DNA from: an uncultured Opitutaceae bacterium
Lineage (GTDB): Bacteria; Verrucomicrobiota; Verrucomicrobiia; Opitutales; Opitutaceae
Direction of reading: 5' to 3'
Assembly (NCBI GenBank): GCA_937128785.1
Contig: CAKZMS010000664.1
Location: 1-6,501, forward strand
Length of the DNA: 6,501 bases
Part shown: positions 1 through 5,904 of the stretch, piece by piece
Layout: each line of letters starts with the position of its first letter
How positions within the stretch are numbered: position 1 is the first letter of the stretch
Position numbers and translations under genes: made by a program
Notes under the pieces: model-generated
Database searches by the model: none
Seen by the model: the letters and a program-made list of their open reading frames with translations, nothing else
What the model was told of the DNA's origin: nothing

Positions 1-1180
1 GGGCCGGTTTGGACAAGACCACGATGGCCTCATCTTCGTGCCGGAGCTTCAGGTCGGCATTCACCGCCGGCTCCGTCATCGCTGGTTTCAGTTGCGCGTA
101 ATACTCGCCTGCCCGCACGGATTGATTCAGGTCCACCGGCTCGTCCGCGCTGTTCACCATGCGATGCTCCGCCACGATCGCCTGCCAATGCTCCTGGGGC
201 AGATGAGGAAATACCGCAGTGAGAGCTTCCCCCAGTGTCGCCCCAGTGTGTTCGCCGGGCACGGTGAACGGGCGCCGATTATCGTAGGGCACGGATCCGG
301 GCAGCGGATCGATCAGGCGCTCGAGCTCCACCTGCCGGGCCGCCAAGGCCTGACGTTCCTTTTCCGCATCAGGCACATAACAATGCGGGCAGCTGTGCGG
401 TGGATCGTAATGCGGGTGCTCCTGTTCCTCCGCGGTCAGCGGAGTCTGGCAGTGATAACACTGGGCCGATTCGGATTCCCGCAGCGCGGGGTCCACCCCG
501 ACGCGCTGATCGAACACAAAGCACTCCCCGTCGTAATGGTCGCCCCCCACCTCCTCAAAGTATTTCAGAATGCCACCATCCAATTGGTAAATCTCCTGAA
601 ATCCCTCTCGCTCCATGAAAGGCCCCGCCTTTTCACAGCGGATACCACCGGTGCAAAACATGACCACCGGCTGCTCCTTCATCTTCTCCGGCAATTTCGC
701 CACGGCCTCGGGGAATTCCCGGAAGGAATCAATGCCGGCCGGCACCGCCTTGGTGAACGTGCCAAGCTTCACTTCGTAGTCGTTGCGCGTGTCGAGCAGC
801 GTGACGGGTTTGCCCTCGTCGAGCCACCGCTTGAGTTCCGCCGCTTTGAGTTTCGGCGAAGTCCGGGTGGCGGGATCGACGCCTTCCACCCCAAAAGCGA
901 TGATCTCCTTCTTGAGGCGTACCAGCATGCGGTTGAACGGCTGGTGGTCACTCTCGCTGTATTTGGGGGCCAGGCCTTCGAGGCCCGGAATCGCCCGGAT
1001 GATCACAACCACCTCGTCGCCCGCTTCCCGCGGACCGGCGAGGAACAGATTGATCCCCTCCGGCGCCAACAAGATCGTGCCCTTGAGTTCACGTTCCTTG
1101 CACGCCGCCAACAGGTCGGCCTTGAGCGATTTCAAATCGCTCAACCGGGCAAACTTGTAGCAGGAGATATTGGCAAACAT
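1..1180 (-). CDS. trhO: TrhO-type tRNA uridine(34) hydroxylase fused to S4/RluA-like pseudouridine synthase (3' end outside window)
   Basis: The frame is open without a stop from an ATG at 1180 to the window edge, giving 393 residues. Residues 1-95 form the N-terminal domain of the TrhO/UPF0176 family (GTILLAPEGINL at 34-45). Residues 110-220 form a rhodanese domain with LLDTRNDYE at 128-136 and the active-site loop CTGGIRCEK, catalytic Cys176. Two CxxC pairs (C241/C244 and C264/C267) could bind a metal. TrhO proteins hydroxylate uridine 34 of tRNA using oxygen. Here the chain does not end: after a linker (268-303), residues 312-365 resemble an S4 RNA-binding domain, and NADLKLRHEDEAIVVLSKPA at 374-393 matches the opening of RluA-family pseudouridine synthases. 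The catalytic Asp of that domain would lie beyond base 1. No Shine-Dalgarno is seen; CTCCCC directly precedes the ATG. The rhodanese assignment is firm; the synthase part rests on a partial domain. Confidence 0.9.
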   Translation of the reverse strand, partial: MFANISCYKFARLSDLKSLKADLLAACKERELKGTILLAPEGINLFLAGPREAGDEVVVIIRAIPGLEGLAPKYSESDHQPFNRMLVRLKKEIIAFGVEGVDPATRTSPKLKAAELKRWLDEGKPVTLLDTRNDYEVKLGTFTKAVPAGIDSFREFPEAVAKLPEKMKEQPVVMFCTGGIRCEKAGPFMEREGFQEIYQLDGGILKYFEEVGGDHYDGECFVFDQRVGVDPALRESESAQCYHCQTPLTAEEQEHPHYDPPHSCPHCYVPDAEKERQALAARQVELERLIDPLPGSVPYDNRRPFTVPGEHTGATLGEALTAVFPHLPQEHWQAIVAEHRMVNSADEPVDLNQSVRAGEYYAQLKPAMTEPAVNADLKLRHEDEAIVVLSKPA

Positions 1181-1201
1181 GGGGAGTGCTCTGAAACGGA
1201 G

Positions 1202-1235
1202 TCCAACCACGGATTAACACAGACAGACACCGATT
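1202..1235. repeat. Possible dispersed repeat of the CCACGGATTAACACAGA type
   Basis: The stretch reads CAACCACGGATTAACACAGA and continues with a second copy-like phrase, CAGACACCGATTCAG. Short runs built on ACGGATTAACACRGA are familiar to me as dispersed intergenic sequence in several environmental bacterial phyla, but I cannot check its copy number here. It lies 22 bases upstream of the trhO start, in the 169-base gap between trhO and the membrane protein gene. The rest of this gap contains only a 7-base-pair hairpin at 1276-1295, without a T-run on either strand. Confidence 0.3.
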
Positions 1236-1349
1236 CAGAAGCCAATTTAAGGCTGCTTCCAATCTTTCGCAGTCGGGATGGATCTGATTCCATCCGCCTT
1301 CAATCGAGTTTCAAAAACGATCCTGCCAACGAGCCACCCACCACCACGC

Positions 1350-1958
1350 CTAGGTCGTCTTGGTATCGGCCGGAAGCGGGGACTCGAGGGTGCGGCCCGT
1401 CAGCAAGCCGGCGAAGACCGGCACGAACAACAGCCCGACCGCCGGGATCAACCACATGGGGGGAAACTTAAACAAGAGGCCGACCAGGCCCACGACGGCT
1501 CCGGTGAATCCAAAAAATCCCGGCAGCAGACGAAAGGCGAACAGACCCGTGACTCCACTCACGATGCCCACCGCCGCCATCGGCCAAGGCAGCAACGCGA
1601 ATAGCAAACCTATCATGTAACCTACGGGCGCCAACAACGCACCTTCCTCCCGGCCCGTTGGCATCTGCGCGATCAACCCCACCAGCAGCAGGACCACGAA
1701 CAGCCAGTAAGCTTCCACCGATACGTAACGCCAAAGATCGGTGGTGAGAGGCAAGGAGAGTTTAAGCGCGAAAGCGCCCCCAAAGGCGCGGAGGGGTTCC
1801 AGCCACCGCACGTAAACCCACCGCAGGCGGTTTTGTCCCGCCGATCGGTTGTTTCCCCGATCAAAATTGAAGAGCTCAACCTGCGGCCCCATCAAACGAT
1901 CGCCGGGAAACAGCAGCAGCAGGACTGCCGGTAAAAATAAAAACCACTCTATAATCAT
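1350..1958 (-). CDS. Polytopic membrane protein of unknown function, downstream of rpoZ
   Basis: The 202-residue product is not one I recognise. It starts with a hydrophobic segment (2-18), then a polar stretch of about 60 residues that is rich in Arg and aromatics (20-78). Five further hydrophobic segments follow at about 80-98, 106-123, 126-143, 148-163 and 168-187. The short C-terminal tail is polar. This predicts an inner-membrane protein with about six helices and one soluble loop after helix 1. Helices 3 to 6 are rich in Gly, Leu and Val with almost no charge. The ATG at 1958 lies 8 bases after the rpoZ stop, so the two genes are very likely co-transcribed, and translation may be coupled because no clear Shine-Dalgarno is present. 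A role cannot be given from the sequence; an envelope or transport helper role would be a guess. Confidence 0.8.
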   Translation of the reverse strand: MIIEWFLFLPAVLLLLFPGDRLMGPQVELFNFDRGNNRSAGQNRLRWVYVRWLEPLRAFGGAFALKLSLPLTTDLWRYVSVEAYWLFVVLLLVGLIAQMPTGREEGALLAPVGYMIGLLFALLPWPMAAVGIVSGVTGLFAFRLLPGFFGFTGAVVGLVGLLFKFPPMWLIPAVGLLFVPVFAGLLTGRTLESPLPADTKTT

Positions 1959-1966
1959 GCTGCTTT

Positions 1967-2251
1967 TTAGCTACCCGCCGGGACATCATCATCGGGCACT
2001 TCCCAAGTGATTTTGCCTTCAAAAATTTCACGCAGCGCCATGTCCTCAAGCGAAAGTTTCTCCAGGGACTCGATCAGAGGACGCCCCCCGCGGCGCAGCT
2101 GTTTCACGCGTCGGGAAACCAGGTTCACCAACAGATTGGGATCAATGACCACTTTCAGGGCCTGATTCAAATAATCGTCTCTCATGGAATGAAACCCCGT
2201 GCGACGATCAACTTCCGCCGGAGAGAATTTCCGGTTGGGGATTCGGGCCAT
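1967..2251 (-). CDS. rpoZ: DNA-directed RNA polymerase omega subunit
   Basis: The product (94 residues) is the small omega subunit that binds the beta' chain and helps assemble and stabilise RNA polymerase. The family core is clear: LLVNLVSRRVKQLRRGGRPL at about residues 40-59, then EDMALREIFEGKITWE at about 69-84, equivalent to the ALREIxEG motif of other omegas. The length is close to that of E. coli omega (91 residues), although residues 1-22 do not match the family and are rich in Arg. A second in-frame ATG at 2185 (MRDDYLNQAL) would give 72 residues and starts right at the conserved part; neither start has a convincing Shine-Dalgarno, so the true start is open. The gene is not next to gmk, its common partner in proteobacteria. 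It heads a short operon with the membrane protein gene, which starts 8 bases past its TAA. Confidence 0.88.
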   Translation of the reverse strand: MARIPNRKFSPAEVDRRTGFHSMRDDYLNQALKVVIDPNLLVNLVSRRVKQLRRGGRPLIESLEKLSLEDMALREIFEGKITWEVPDDDVPAGS

Positions 2252-2279
2252 GGCCCGGAGTAGTCCGACATCATCTCCC

Positions 2280-2321
2280 GGGAGGGTTCATAATACGATG
2301 CCTATCGTCATAATCCCTCCC
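2280..2321. promoter_or_regulatory. Hairpin and direct repeats upstream of rpoZ, with candidate -10
   Basis: A 42-base imperfect palindrome lies 28 bases before the rpoZ ATG. The outer stem pairs GGGAGGG (2280-2286) with CCCTCCC (2315-2321). The inner stem pairs ACGAT (2295-2299) with ATCGT (2304-2308) around a 4-base loop. The unpaired inner parts hold a direct repeat, TCATAAT at 2288-2294 and 2308-2314, spaced exactly 20 bases apart, about two helical turns. On the minus strand, TATTAT (2295 to 2290) fits a sigma-70 -10 box, but no good -35 lies at the usual distance. The arrangement could be an operator overlapping the rpoZ promoter or a leader RNA hairpin. The structure is seen; the function is inferred. 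Confidence 0.35.
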
Positions 2322-2404
2322 GCCAACCACCCCAACGTTCCGCGACCAATGACTTAGCCGATGTTTTAGTTTACGATGAAGACGCTTTCTAACTCCACCC
2401 TTGG

Positions 2405-2556
2405 ATTTTTAGAAAAGGCAACGAAAGGAACGAAGCCACTCCGATAGACCGGGCTCAACGCGCCCGGCTACAGCGTCATGGGTTGTAGCCGGGGGCGTTG
2501 ACCCCGGAATCCTGCCCCTCCCCTTCTTTGTTTCCATCGTTACCTTCGGTAAGAAC
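2405..2556. repeat. Nested palindromic intergenic repeat element (REP-like)
   Basis: This fills the gap between the end of uup and the rpoZ upstream region. The core is an inverted repeat with 24-base arms, 2449-2472 and 2484-2507, differing at two positions and separated by 11 bases. Each arm is also a small palindrome: CCGGGC...GCCCGG in the left arm, and CCGGGG...CCCCGG in the right, both around a 7-base loop that reads TCAACGC when the arms are set in the same direction. Outside the core, a weaker inverted pair of purine-rich tracts (AAGGCAACGAAAGGAAC near 2415-2431; the reverse complement of the 2523-2548 tract begins CGAAGGTAACGATGGAAAC) flanks it. The layout resembles twin-unit REP/BIME elements. 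It could also act in transcription termination after uup, but no T-run follows the stem directly. Confidence 0.65.
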
Positions 2557-4374
2557 TTACCCGCTCTCCGCCGCCGTTTTGATCGCTTCGAGTTCTTCCC
2601 AGCGGGTGAAGACTTCGAGCGTCTCGGTTTCAATCTCATCCAACCGGGTTTTGACCGCCGGGACTTCGGCGGCATGGGTCGCGTAGAAATCCGGATCAGC
2701 CAGTTTGGTGGTCAAGGACTCCTGCTCCGTCTCCAAAGCTTCAATCCTGGCCGGCAACGCTTCCAATTCCTGCTTCTCCTTCGAATTCAGTTTCCGCGGC
2801 TTCGGCGCCTTGGCTGGTTTTTTCTTTGGGGGCTTAACTGTCGCCGAGGGCACCGCCCTCGGGGTCACGTTCCGATCCCGATCGGCCACGTAGTCGGAGT
2901 AGCCACCGACGTACTCCGTCCACTTACCCCGTCCTTCGGCCACCAACGTGCTGGTTACCACGTTGTCCAAAAAATCTCGGTCATGGCTCACCAACAGCAG
3001 GGTGCCGGAGAACTCGACCAACAGATTCTCCAACAGATCCAGCGTCTCGGCATCGAGATCATTGGTCGGCTCGTCGAGCACCAACACGTTGGCCGGTTTG
3101 GTAAACAGTCGCGCCAACAACAGGCGATTGCGTTCGCCGCCGCTGAGCACCCGGGCCGGCGTTCGCGAGCGATCCGGCTCGAACAAGAAGTCCTCCAGAT
3201 AGCTGATCACGTGTTTCTTTTTGCCTTCAAAGAGCACGTAGTCGTTGCCCTCGGAAACATTGTCCGACACCGACTTGTTGTCATCGATCTGATCACGCAG
3301 TTGATCGAGGTAGACGACCTGAAGCTTGGTGCCTTCGCGAATTTCGCCTCCCGTCGGCTGCAATTGACCCAGCAGCAATTTCACGAGCGTGGTTTTGCCC
3401 GAGCCGTTGGGCCCGAGTAGGCCGATCTTGTCGCCCCGGTTGATGAGCAGATCGAGATCGCGCACGATCGGCGCTCCGCCATCGTAGCCAAAACTGATAC
3501 CCTTGGTTTCCACCACCCGCTGGCCGCTGCGCTCGGCTTCGGACACCTTGATGGTGGCGGTGCCGGTCATATCCCGACGCGCCCGACGCTCCGCCCGCAT
3601 TTCCTTCAACCGCGCCACCCGCCCCTGATCGCGCGTGCGACGCGCCTTGATGCCCCGACGAATCCACGCCTCCTCCTGGGCCAAGCGCTTGTCCTTCTGG
3701 GCTTGCTCGCGCTCCTCGACCTCGATGCGTTCCGCGCGACGCACCACAAACGTGTCGTAGTCACAGTTCCAGTCCGTCAGCCGCCCCCGGTCCAACTCCA
3801 CAATCCGCGTGGCGAGTTTTTTCAAAAACGTGCGGTCGTGACTCACAAAGAACAGCGCGAGTTTCGACTCGGCCAGAAAGTCCTCGAGCCACTCCACGCT
3901 GGCGATGTCCAGATGGTTGGTAGGTTCGTCGAGCAACAGAAGCTCAGGGGCGCTGGCGAGGGCCTGCGCCAACAATACCCGCCGCTTCATCCCGCCGGAG
4001 AGCGCGGCGAACTCCTCTGTCCCGGAAAGATCCATCCGTTCCAGGAGGTTCTCGATCCGCACGTCCTGCTCCCACTCCTCCTCGTGATCGGACAGCGGCA
4101 CCATGCCCGCCATCACCACATCATGCACCGAACCGGCCACATCGGCCGGGATCTCCTGGGGCAAACGAGCGACTCGCGCCCCCGCAGATCGCACGATGGT
4201 GCCCGTATCCGGCTTCATCTCATCGGCCAGGAGGCGCAAGAAGGTGGACTTGCCCGAGCCGTTCCGTCCCACCAGACACACCCGGTCGCCCGCGTTGATC
4301 TGCAGGCTTACCCCCTCTAAAACCGGAGGCCCCCCAAAGGCGTGGGACAGGTCGTTAATCGTGAGAATAGGCAT
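2557..4374 (-). CDS. uup: ABC-F family ATPase, Uup-like
   Basis: The product (605 residues) is a soluble ABC-F protein with two fused ATPase domains and no membrane segments. Domain 1 has Walker A GRNGSGKST (36-44), signature LSGGM (125-129), Walker B LLLLDEP (145-151) and switch His179 in SHD. Domain 2 has Walker A GPNGSGKTT (321-329), signature LSGGE (410-414), Walker B VLVLDEP (430-436) and His464. The linker at about 211-290 is highly charged, as expected for the arm that contacts ribosomal P-site tRNA. A Lys/Pro-rich tether (513-530) leads to a C-terminal coiled coil (about 530-600), the feature that separates Uup from EttA. Uup-type proteins act on ribosomes and have been linked to assembly and to DNA stability. 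The frame extends upstream to a TTG at 4443, but the ATG at 4374 begins exactly at the conserved domain start (MPILTINDLSHAFGG) and is preferred. No clear Shine-Dalgarno is visible. Confidence 0.93.
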   Translation of the reverse strand: MPILTINDLSHAFGGPPVLEGVSLQINAGDRVCLVGRNGSGKSTFLRLLADEMKPDTGTIVRSAGARVARLPQEIPADVAGSVHDVVMAGMVPLSDHEEEWEQDVRIENLLERMDLSGTEEFAALSGGMKRRVLLAQALASAPELLLLDEPTNHLDIASVEWLEDFLAESKLALFFVSHDRTFLKKLATRIVELDRGRLTDWNCDYDTFVVRRAERIEVEEREQAQKDKRLAQEEAWIRRGIKARRTRDQGRVARLKEMRAERRARRDMTGTATIKVSEAERSGQRVVETKGISFGYDGGAPIVRDLDLLINRGDKIGLLGPNGSGKTTLVKLLLGQLQPTGGEIREGTKLQVVYLDQLRDQIDDNKSVSDNVSEGNDYVLFEGKKKHVISYLEDFLFEPDRSRTPARVLSGGERNRLLLARLFTKPANVLVLDEPTNDLDAETLDLLENLLVEFSGTLLLVSHDRDFLDNVVTSTLVAEGRGKWTEYVGGYSDYVADRDRNVTPRAVPSATVKPPKKKPAKAPKPRKLNSKEKQELEALPARIEALETEQESLTTKLADPDFYATHAAEVPAVKTRLDEIETETLEVFTRWEELEAIKTAAESG

Positions 4375-4460
4375 GGCAAAGCGTCGGACCCGCCACCGTG
4401 GCAGGCGATTGCCGCCAGGGGCCAGCAAGATTTGAAATCTCAAGTTTTACTCCACCGCTG

Positions 4461-4466
4461 ATCATA
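4461..4466 (-). promoter_or_regulatory. Candidate -10 box for uup
   Basis: TATGAT on the minus strand lies about 87 bases before the uup ATG, in the divergent gap between uup and brnT (4375-4569). The hexamer at the -35 distance (CTGCTT, 4489 to 4484) is a weak match, so the call is tentative. Apart from this and the inverted repeat before brnT, I see nothing else in the divergent gap. Confidence 0.22.
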
Positions 4467-4509
4467 ATCACAGCGAGCACTGCAAGCAGCACCAAGACCT
4501 GTAGTCAGG

Positions 4510-4550
4510 TTGAACTTCAATTTGATTTACGACATTGACTTTCAAATCAA
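4510..4550 (+). promoter_or_regulatory. Putative brnTA promoter/operator with inverted repeat
   Basis: This stretch is markedly AT-rich for the window and sits 20-60 bases before brnT. It holds a perfect 7-base inverted repeat, TTGATTT (4522-4528) and AAATCAA (4544-4550), whose centres are 22 bases apart, about two helical turns. TTGAAC (4510-4515) and TTGACT (4535-4540) both look like -35 boxes, but no strong -10 follows either. BrnA antitoxins are known to repress their own operon by binding promoter DNA through a ribbon-helix-helix fold, so this is the natural place to look for the operator. Confidence 0.3.
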
Positions 4551-4569
4551 GTAACCCATCTCCTAGCGA

Positions 4570-4848
4570 ATGCAATTCGAGTGGGATAGCGCGAAAGCCC
4601 GTTCGAACCTGCGCAAGCACAAGATCTCCTTCGACCAAGCTATCGCGATATTCAACGACCCTGACTACTACACTTTGGACGACAATCGCCACGAATACGG
4701 AGAGACCCGGCAAAACACCATCGGGGCCATTGATGAGATCGTCATCCTTTGTGTTACCCATACCCTGAGATCCGGCCGTATTCGCCTCATATCCGCACGA
4801 CCAGCAAGTCGATCTGAAAGAAAAATCTATCATGCCAACCGTTCGTAA
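4570..4848 (+). CDS. brnT: BrnT family type II toxin (ribonuclease)
   Basis: The product (92 residues) is a full-length BrnT/DUF497 protein, a RelE-like fold RNase that halts growth by cleaving RNA until bound by its antitoxin. The family pattern is present throughout: FEWDSAKARSNLRKHKISF at 3-21, the acidic FNDPDYYTLDD segment at 28-38, RQNTIG at 47-52, and the basic C-terminal part RIRLISARPASRSERKIY at 70-87, which in this family carries the Arg residues important for activity. Nothing looks truncated or mutated, so the toxin is probably functional. The stop overlaps the start of brnA by 17 bases, giving toxin-first order, as usual for brnTA and opposite to most type II pairs. No Shine-Dalgarno is evident before the ATG. 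The pair is divergent from uup. Confidence 0.9.
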   Translation: MQFEWDSAKARSNLRKHKISFDQAIAIFNDPDYYTLDDNRHEYGETRQNTIGAIDEIVILCVTHTLRSGRIRLISARPASRSERKIYHANRS

Positions 4849-5146
4849 ATCCATTTCTGAGAGCAAACCCCTAACCGCGGCGCAGCGTCGCCGTTTTGTA
4901 GATATCAAAGATAAGGATATCAATTTTTCTGATACGCCCAGTATCACCGCCAAGGATCTCGCCAAGGGAACCGTGAAACCAGCGGGCCGAGGCGGATCTC
5001 GGGCGGGGGCTGGACGTAAGCCGTCTGGCCGGGTCCCTGTGAGCCTGCGACTGAAGCCCACCACGATTTCCAAGCTAAGGGCTCGGGCCAAGAAAGAGGG
5101 TCGCAGCCTCTCTGATGTTGCTGAAGAAAAACTCGTGTCGCTTTAA
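4832..5146 (+). CDS. brnA: BrnA-type antitoxin with ribbon-helix-helix C-terminus
   Basis: The product has 104 residues and follows the toxin gene with a 17-base overlap, so translation is likely coupled. The N-terminal half has the BrnA-like toxin-binding region, with LTAAQRRRF at 14-22 and the acidic motif DKDINFSDTPS at 27-37. Residues 53-65 form a GGSRAGAGRKPSG stretch, an AT-hook-like basic Gly-rich segment common in small DNA-associated proteins but not something I expect in BrnA. Residues 68-102 (VPVSLRLKPTTISKLRARAK and onward to VAEEKL) fit a ribbon-helix-helix strand-helix-helix, which would dimerise and bind the operon's operator. It is expected to neutralise BrnT and repress brnTA. 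Position and N-terminal motif make the antitoxin role fairly sure; the exact family (BrnA versus a CopG-like variant) is less so. Confidence 0.82.
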   Translation: MPTVRKSISESKPLTAAQRRRFVDIKDKDINFSDTPSITAKDLAKGTVKPAGRGGSRAGAGRKPSGRVPVSLRLKPTTISKLRARAKKEGRSLSDVAEEKLVSL

Positions 5147-5168
5147 GCTCAGCTCCGCAGTCCAGTAG

Positions 5169-5209
5169 ATCCGGTCCAATTTTTTCTACATTCGAGCGTT
5201 AGACCGGAT
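5169..5209. repeat. Inverted repeat between brnA and the ThuA-like gene
   Basis: ATCCGGTC (5169-5176) and GACCGGAT (5202-5209) are perfect inverted copies separated by 25 bases. The spacer contains a run of six T (5180-5185 region). The T-run is inside the loop, not after the stem, so this is not a standard terminator. Immediately after it, GATTGCTC is duplicated in tandem (5207-5222). This 109-base gap must hold the end of the brnTA transcript and the promoter of the ThuA operon, but no convincing -35/-10 pair is seen. Confidence 0.4.
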
Positions 5210-5255
5210 TGCTCGATTGCTCATTCTGCGTGGTGGCCTCTCACTCGGTTCCCCC

Positions 5256-5894
5256 ATGAAAAAAGCACTCTTTATCAGCGGAGGGTGGGAAGGCCACACC
5301 CCGGAGGCATTCACCGCCCGCTACGTCGCCGAGCTCTCCAAATTCGATTTCGACTGCCGGTGCGAAACCGACTTGGCCTGCCTGACTGAACTCGACCTGG
5401 CGACCTTCGATCTGATCGTGCCCAATTGGACGATGGGCGAGATCAGCCCCGAACAGTCCAAGGCCCTGCGCGACGCTGTGCACGGCGGAGTAAATCTGGG
5501 CGGCTTCCATGGCGGCATGGGCGATGCCTTCCGCGGCGACGTGGAATTCAAGTGGATGGTCGGGGGCATGTTTGTCGCCCACCCAGTCATCGGCGAATAC
5601 GAGGTCTCGGTGACCGATCCGGACCACGTGATCATGCAGGGCATGCCCGCTGAGTTCGACTACCACTCCGAGCAATACTACATGCTGATCGACCCCGGGG
5701 TGCACGTGCTCGCCGAGACCATCTACATTTGGGAGGGCCAGTCCGTGCCCATGCCCATCGCCTGGATCAAGCACTGGGGCGAAGGCCGCGTCTTCTACGG
5801 TGGTCTCGGCCACGAACTCGCCGAATTCGACCGCTGCCCTGCCGCCCTCGACATGAATATCCGCGGACTCCGTTGGGCCGCCGGAGATCTATGA
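5256..5894 (+). CDS. ThuA-like domain protein (trehalose utilization family)
   Basis: The product (212 residues) has the class I glutamine amidotransferase-like fold of ThuA proteins and no signal peptide. It opens with MKKALFISGGWEGHTP, the typical strand and the Gly-Trp-x-Gly-His loop of the family. Other landmarks are the FDLIVPNW strand (51-58), GGFHGG (82-87) at the position of the amidotransferase nucleophile elbow but with His rather than Cys, GGMFVAHP (103-110), EQYYM (139-143) and GRVFYGGLGH (177-186). ThuA-like proteins take part in sugar catabolism, some acting with 3-keto-sugars, though the reaction is not settled for most members. It is followed after 134 bases by a Gfo/Idh/MocA oxidoreductase gene, a pairing seen often. 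The frame opens at a TTG at 5217, but the ATG at 5256 starts at the conserved strand. The bases before it are TTCCCCC, not a Shine-Dalgarno. Confidence 0.88.
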   Translation: MKKALFISGGWEGHTPEAFTARYVAELSKFDFDCRCETDLACLTELDLATFDLIVPNWTMGEISPEQSKALRDAVHGGVNLGGFHGGMGDAFRGDVEFKWMVGGMFVAHPVIGEYEVSVTDPDHVIMQGMPAEFDYHSEQYYMLIDPGVHVLAETIYIWEGQSVPMPIAWIKHWGEGRVFYGGLGHELAEFDRCPAALDMNIRGLRWAAGDL

Positions 5895-5904
5895 ATTTTA
5901 ATTG

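Noticed and set aside
1276..1295. Hairpin GGATGGA/TCCATCC as a terminator
   Set aside because: The 7-base-pair stem is not followed by a T-run on either strand, so it is not a convincing intrinsic terminator.
38..1471. Long plus-strand open frame of 477 codons
   Set aside because: It lies opposite the trhO fusion, whose minus-strand frame shows full rhodanese motifs. The plus-strand translation is rich in Arg, His and Leu without any recognisable domain, and it runs through the intergenic gap.
2449..2507. CRISPR or attachment site reading of the palindromes
   Set aside because: There are only two inverted units with no regular spacers, and no integrase or cas gene is present.
2674..3420. 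Plus-strand open frame opposite uup
   Set aside because: It is a shadow of the Walker motif-bearing ABC-F gene on the other strand, with Gln/Arg/His-rich composition typical of antisense frames.
3703..4320. Second plus-strand open frame opposite uup
   Set aside because: Same reason: the minus strand encodes the conserved first ATPase domain here.
4375..4443. Extended N-terminus of uup from a TTG at 4443
   Set aside because: The extra 23 residues are Arg-rich and outside the ABC-F family, and the ATG at 4374 falls exactly at the first conserved strand.
4468..5091. Minus-strand open frame covering brnT and brnA
   Set aside because: Both plus-strand genes match known families and overlap in the manner of a toxin-antitoxin operon, while this frame shows no domain.
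5241..5813. Minus-strand open frame opposite the ThuA-like gene
   Set aside because: The plus-strand product matches the ThuA family along its full length; the reverse frame is His/Gly-rich antisense.
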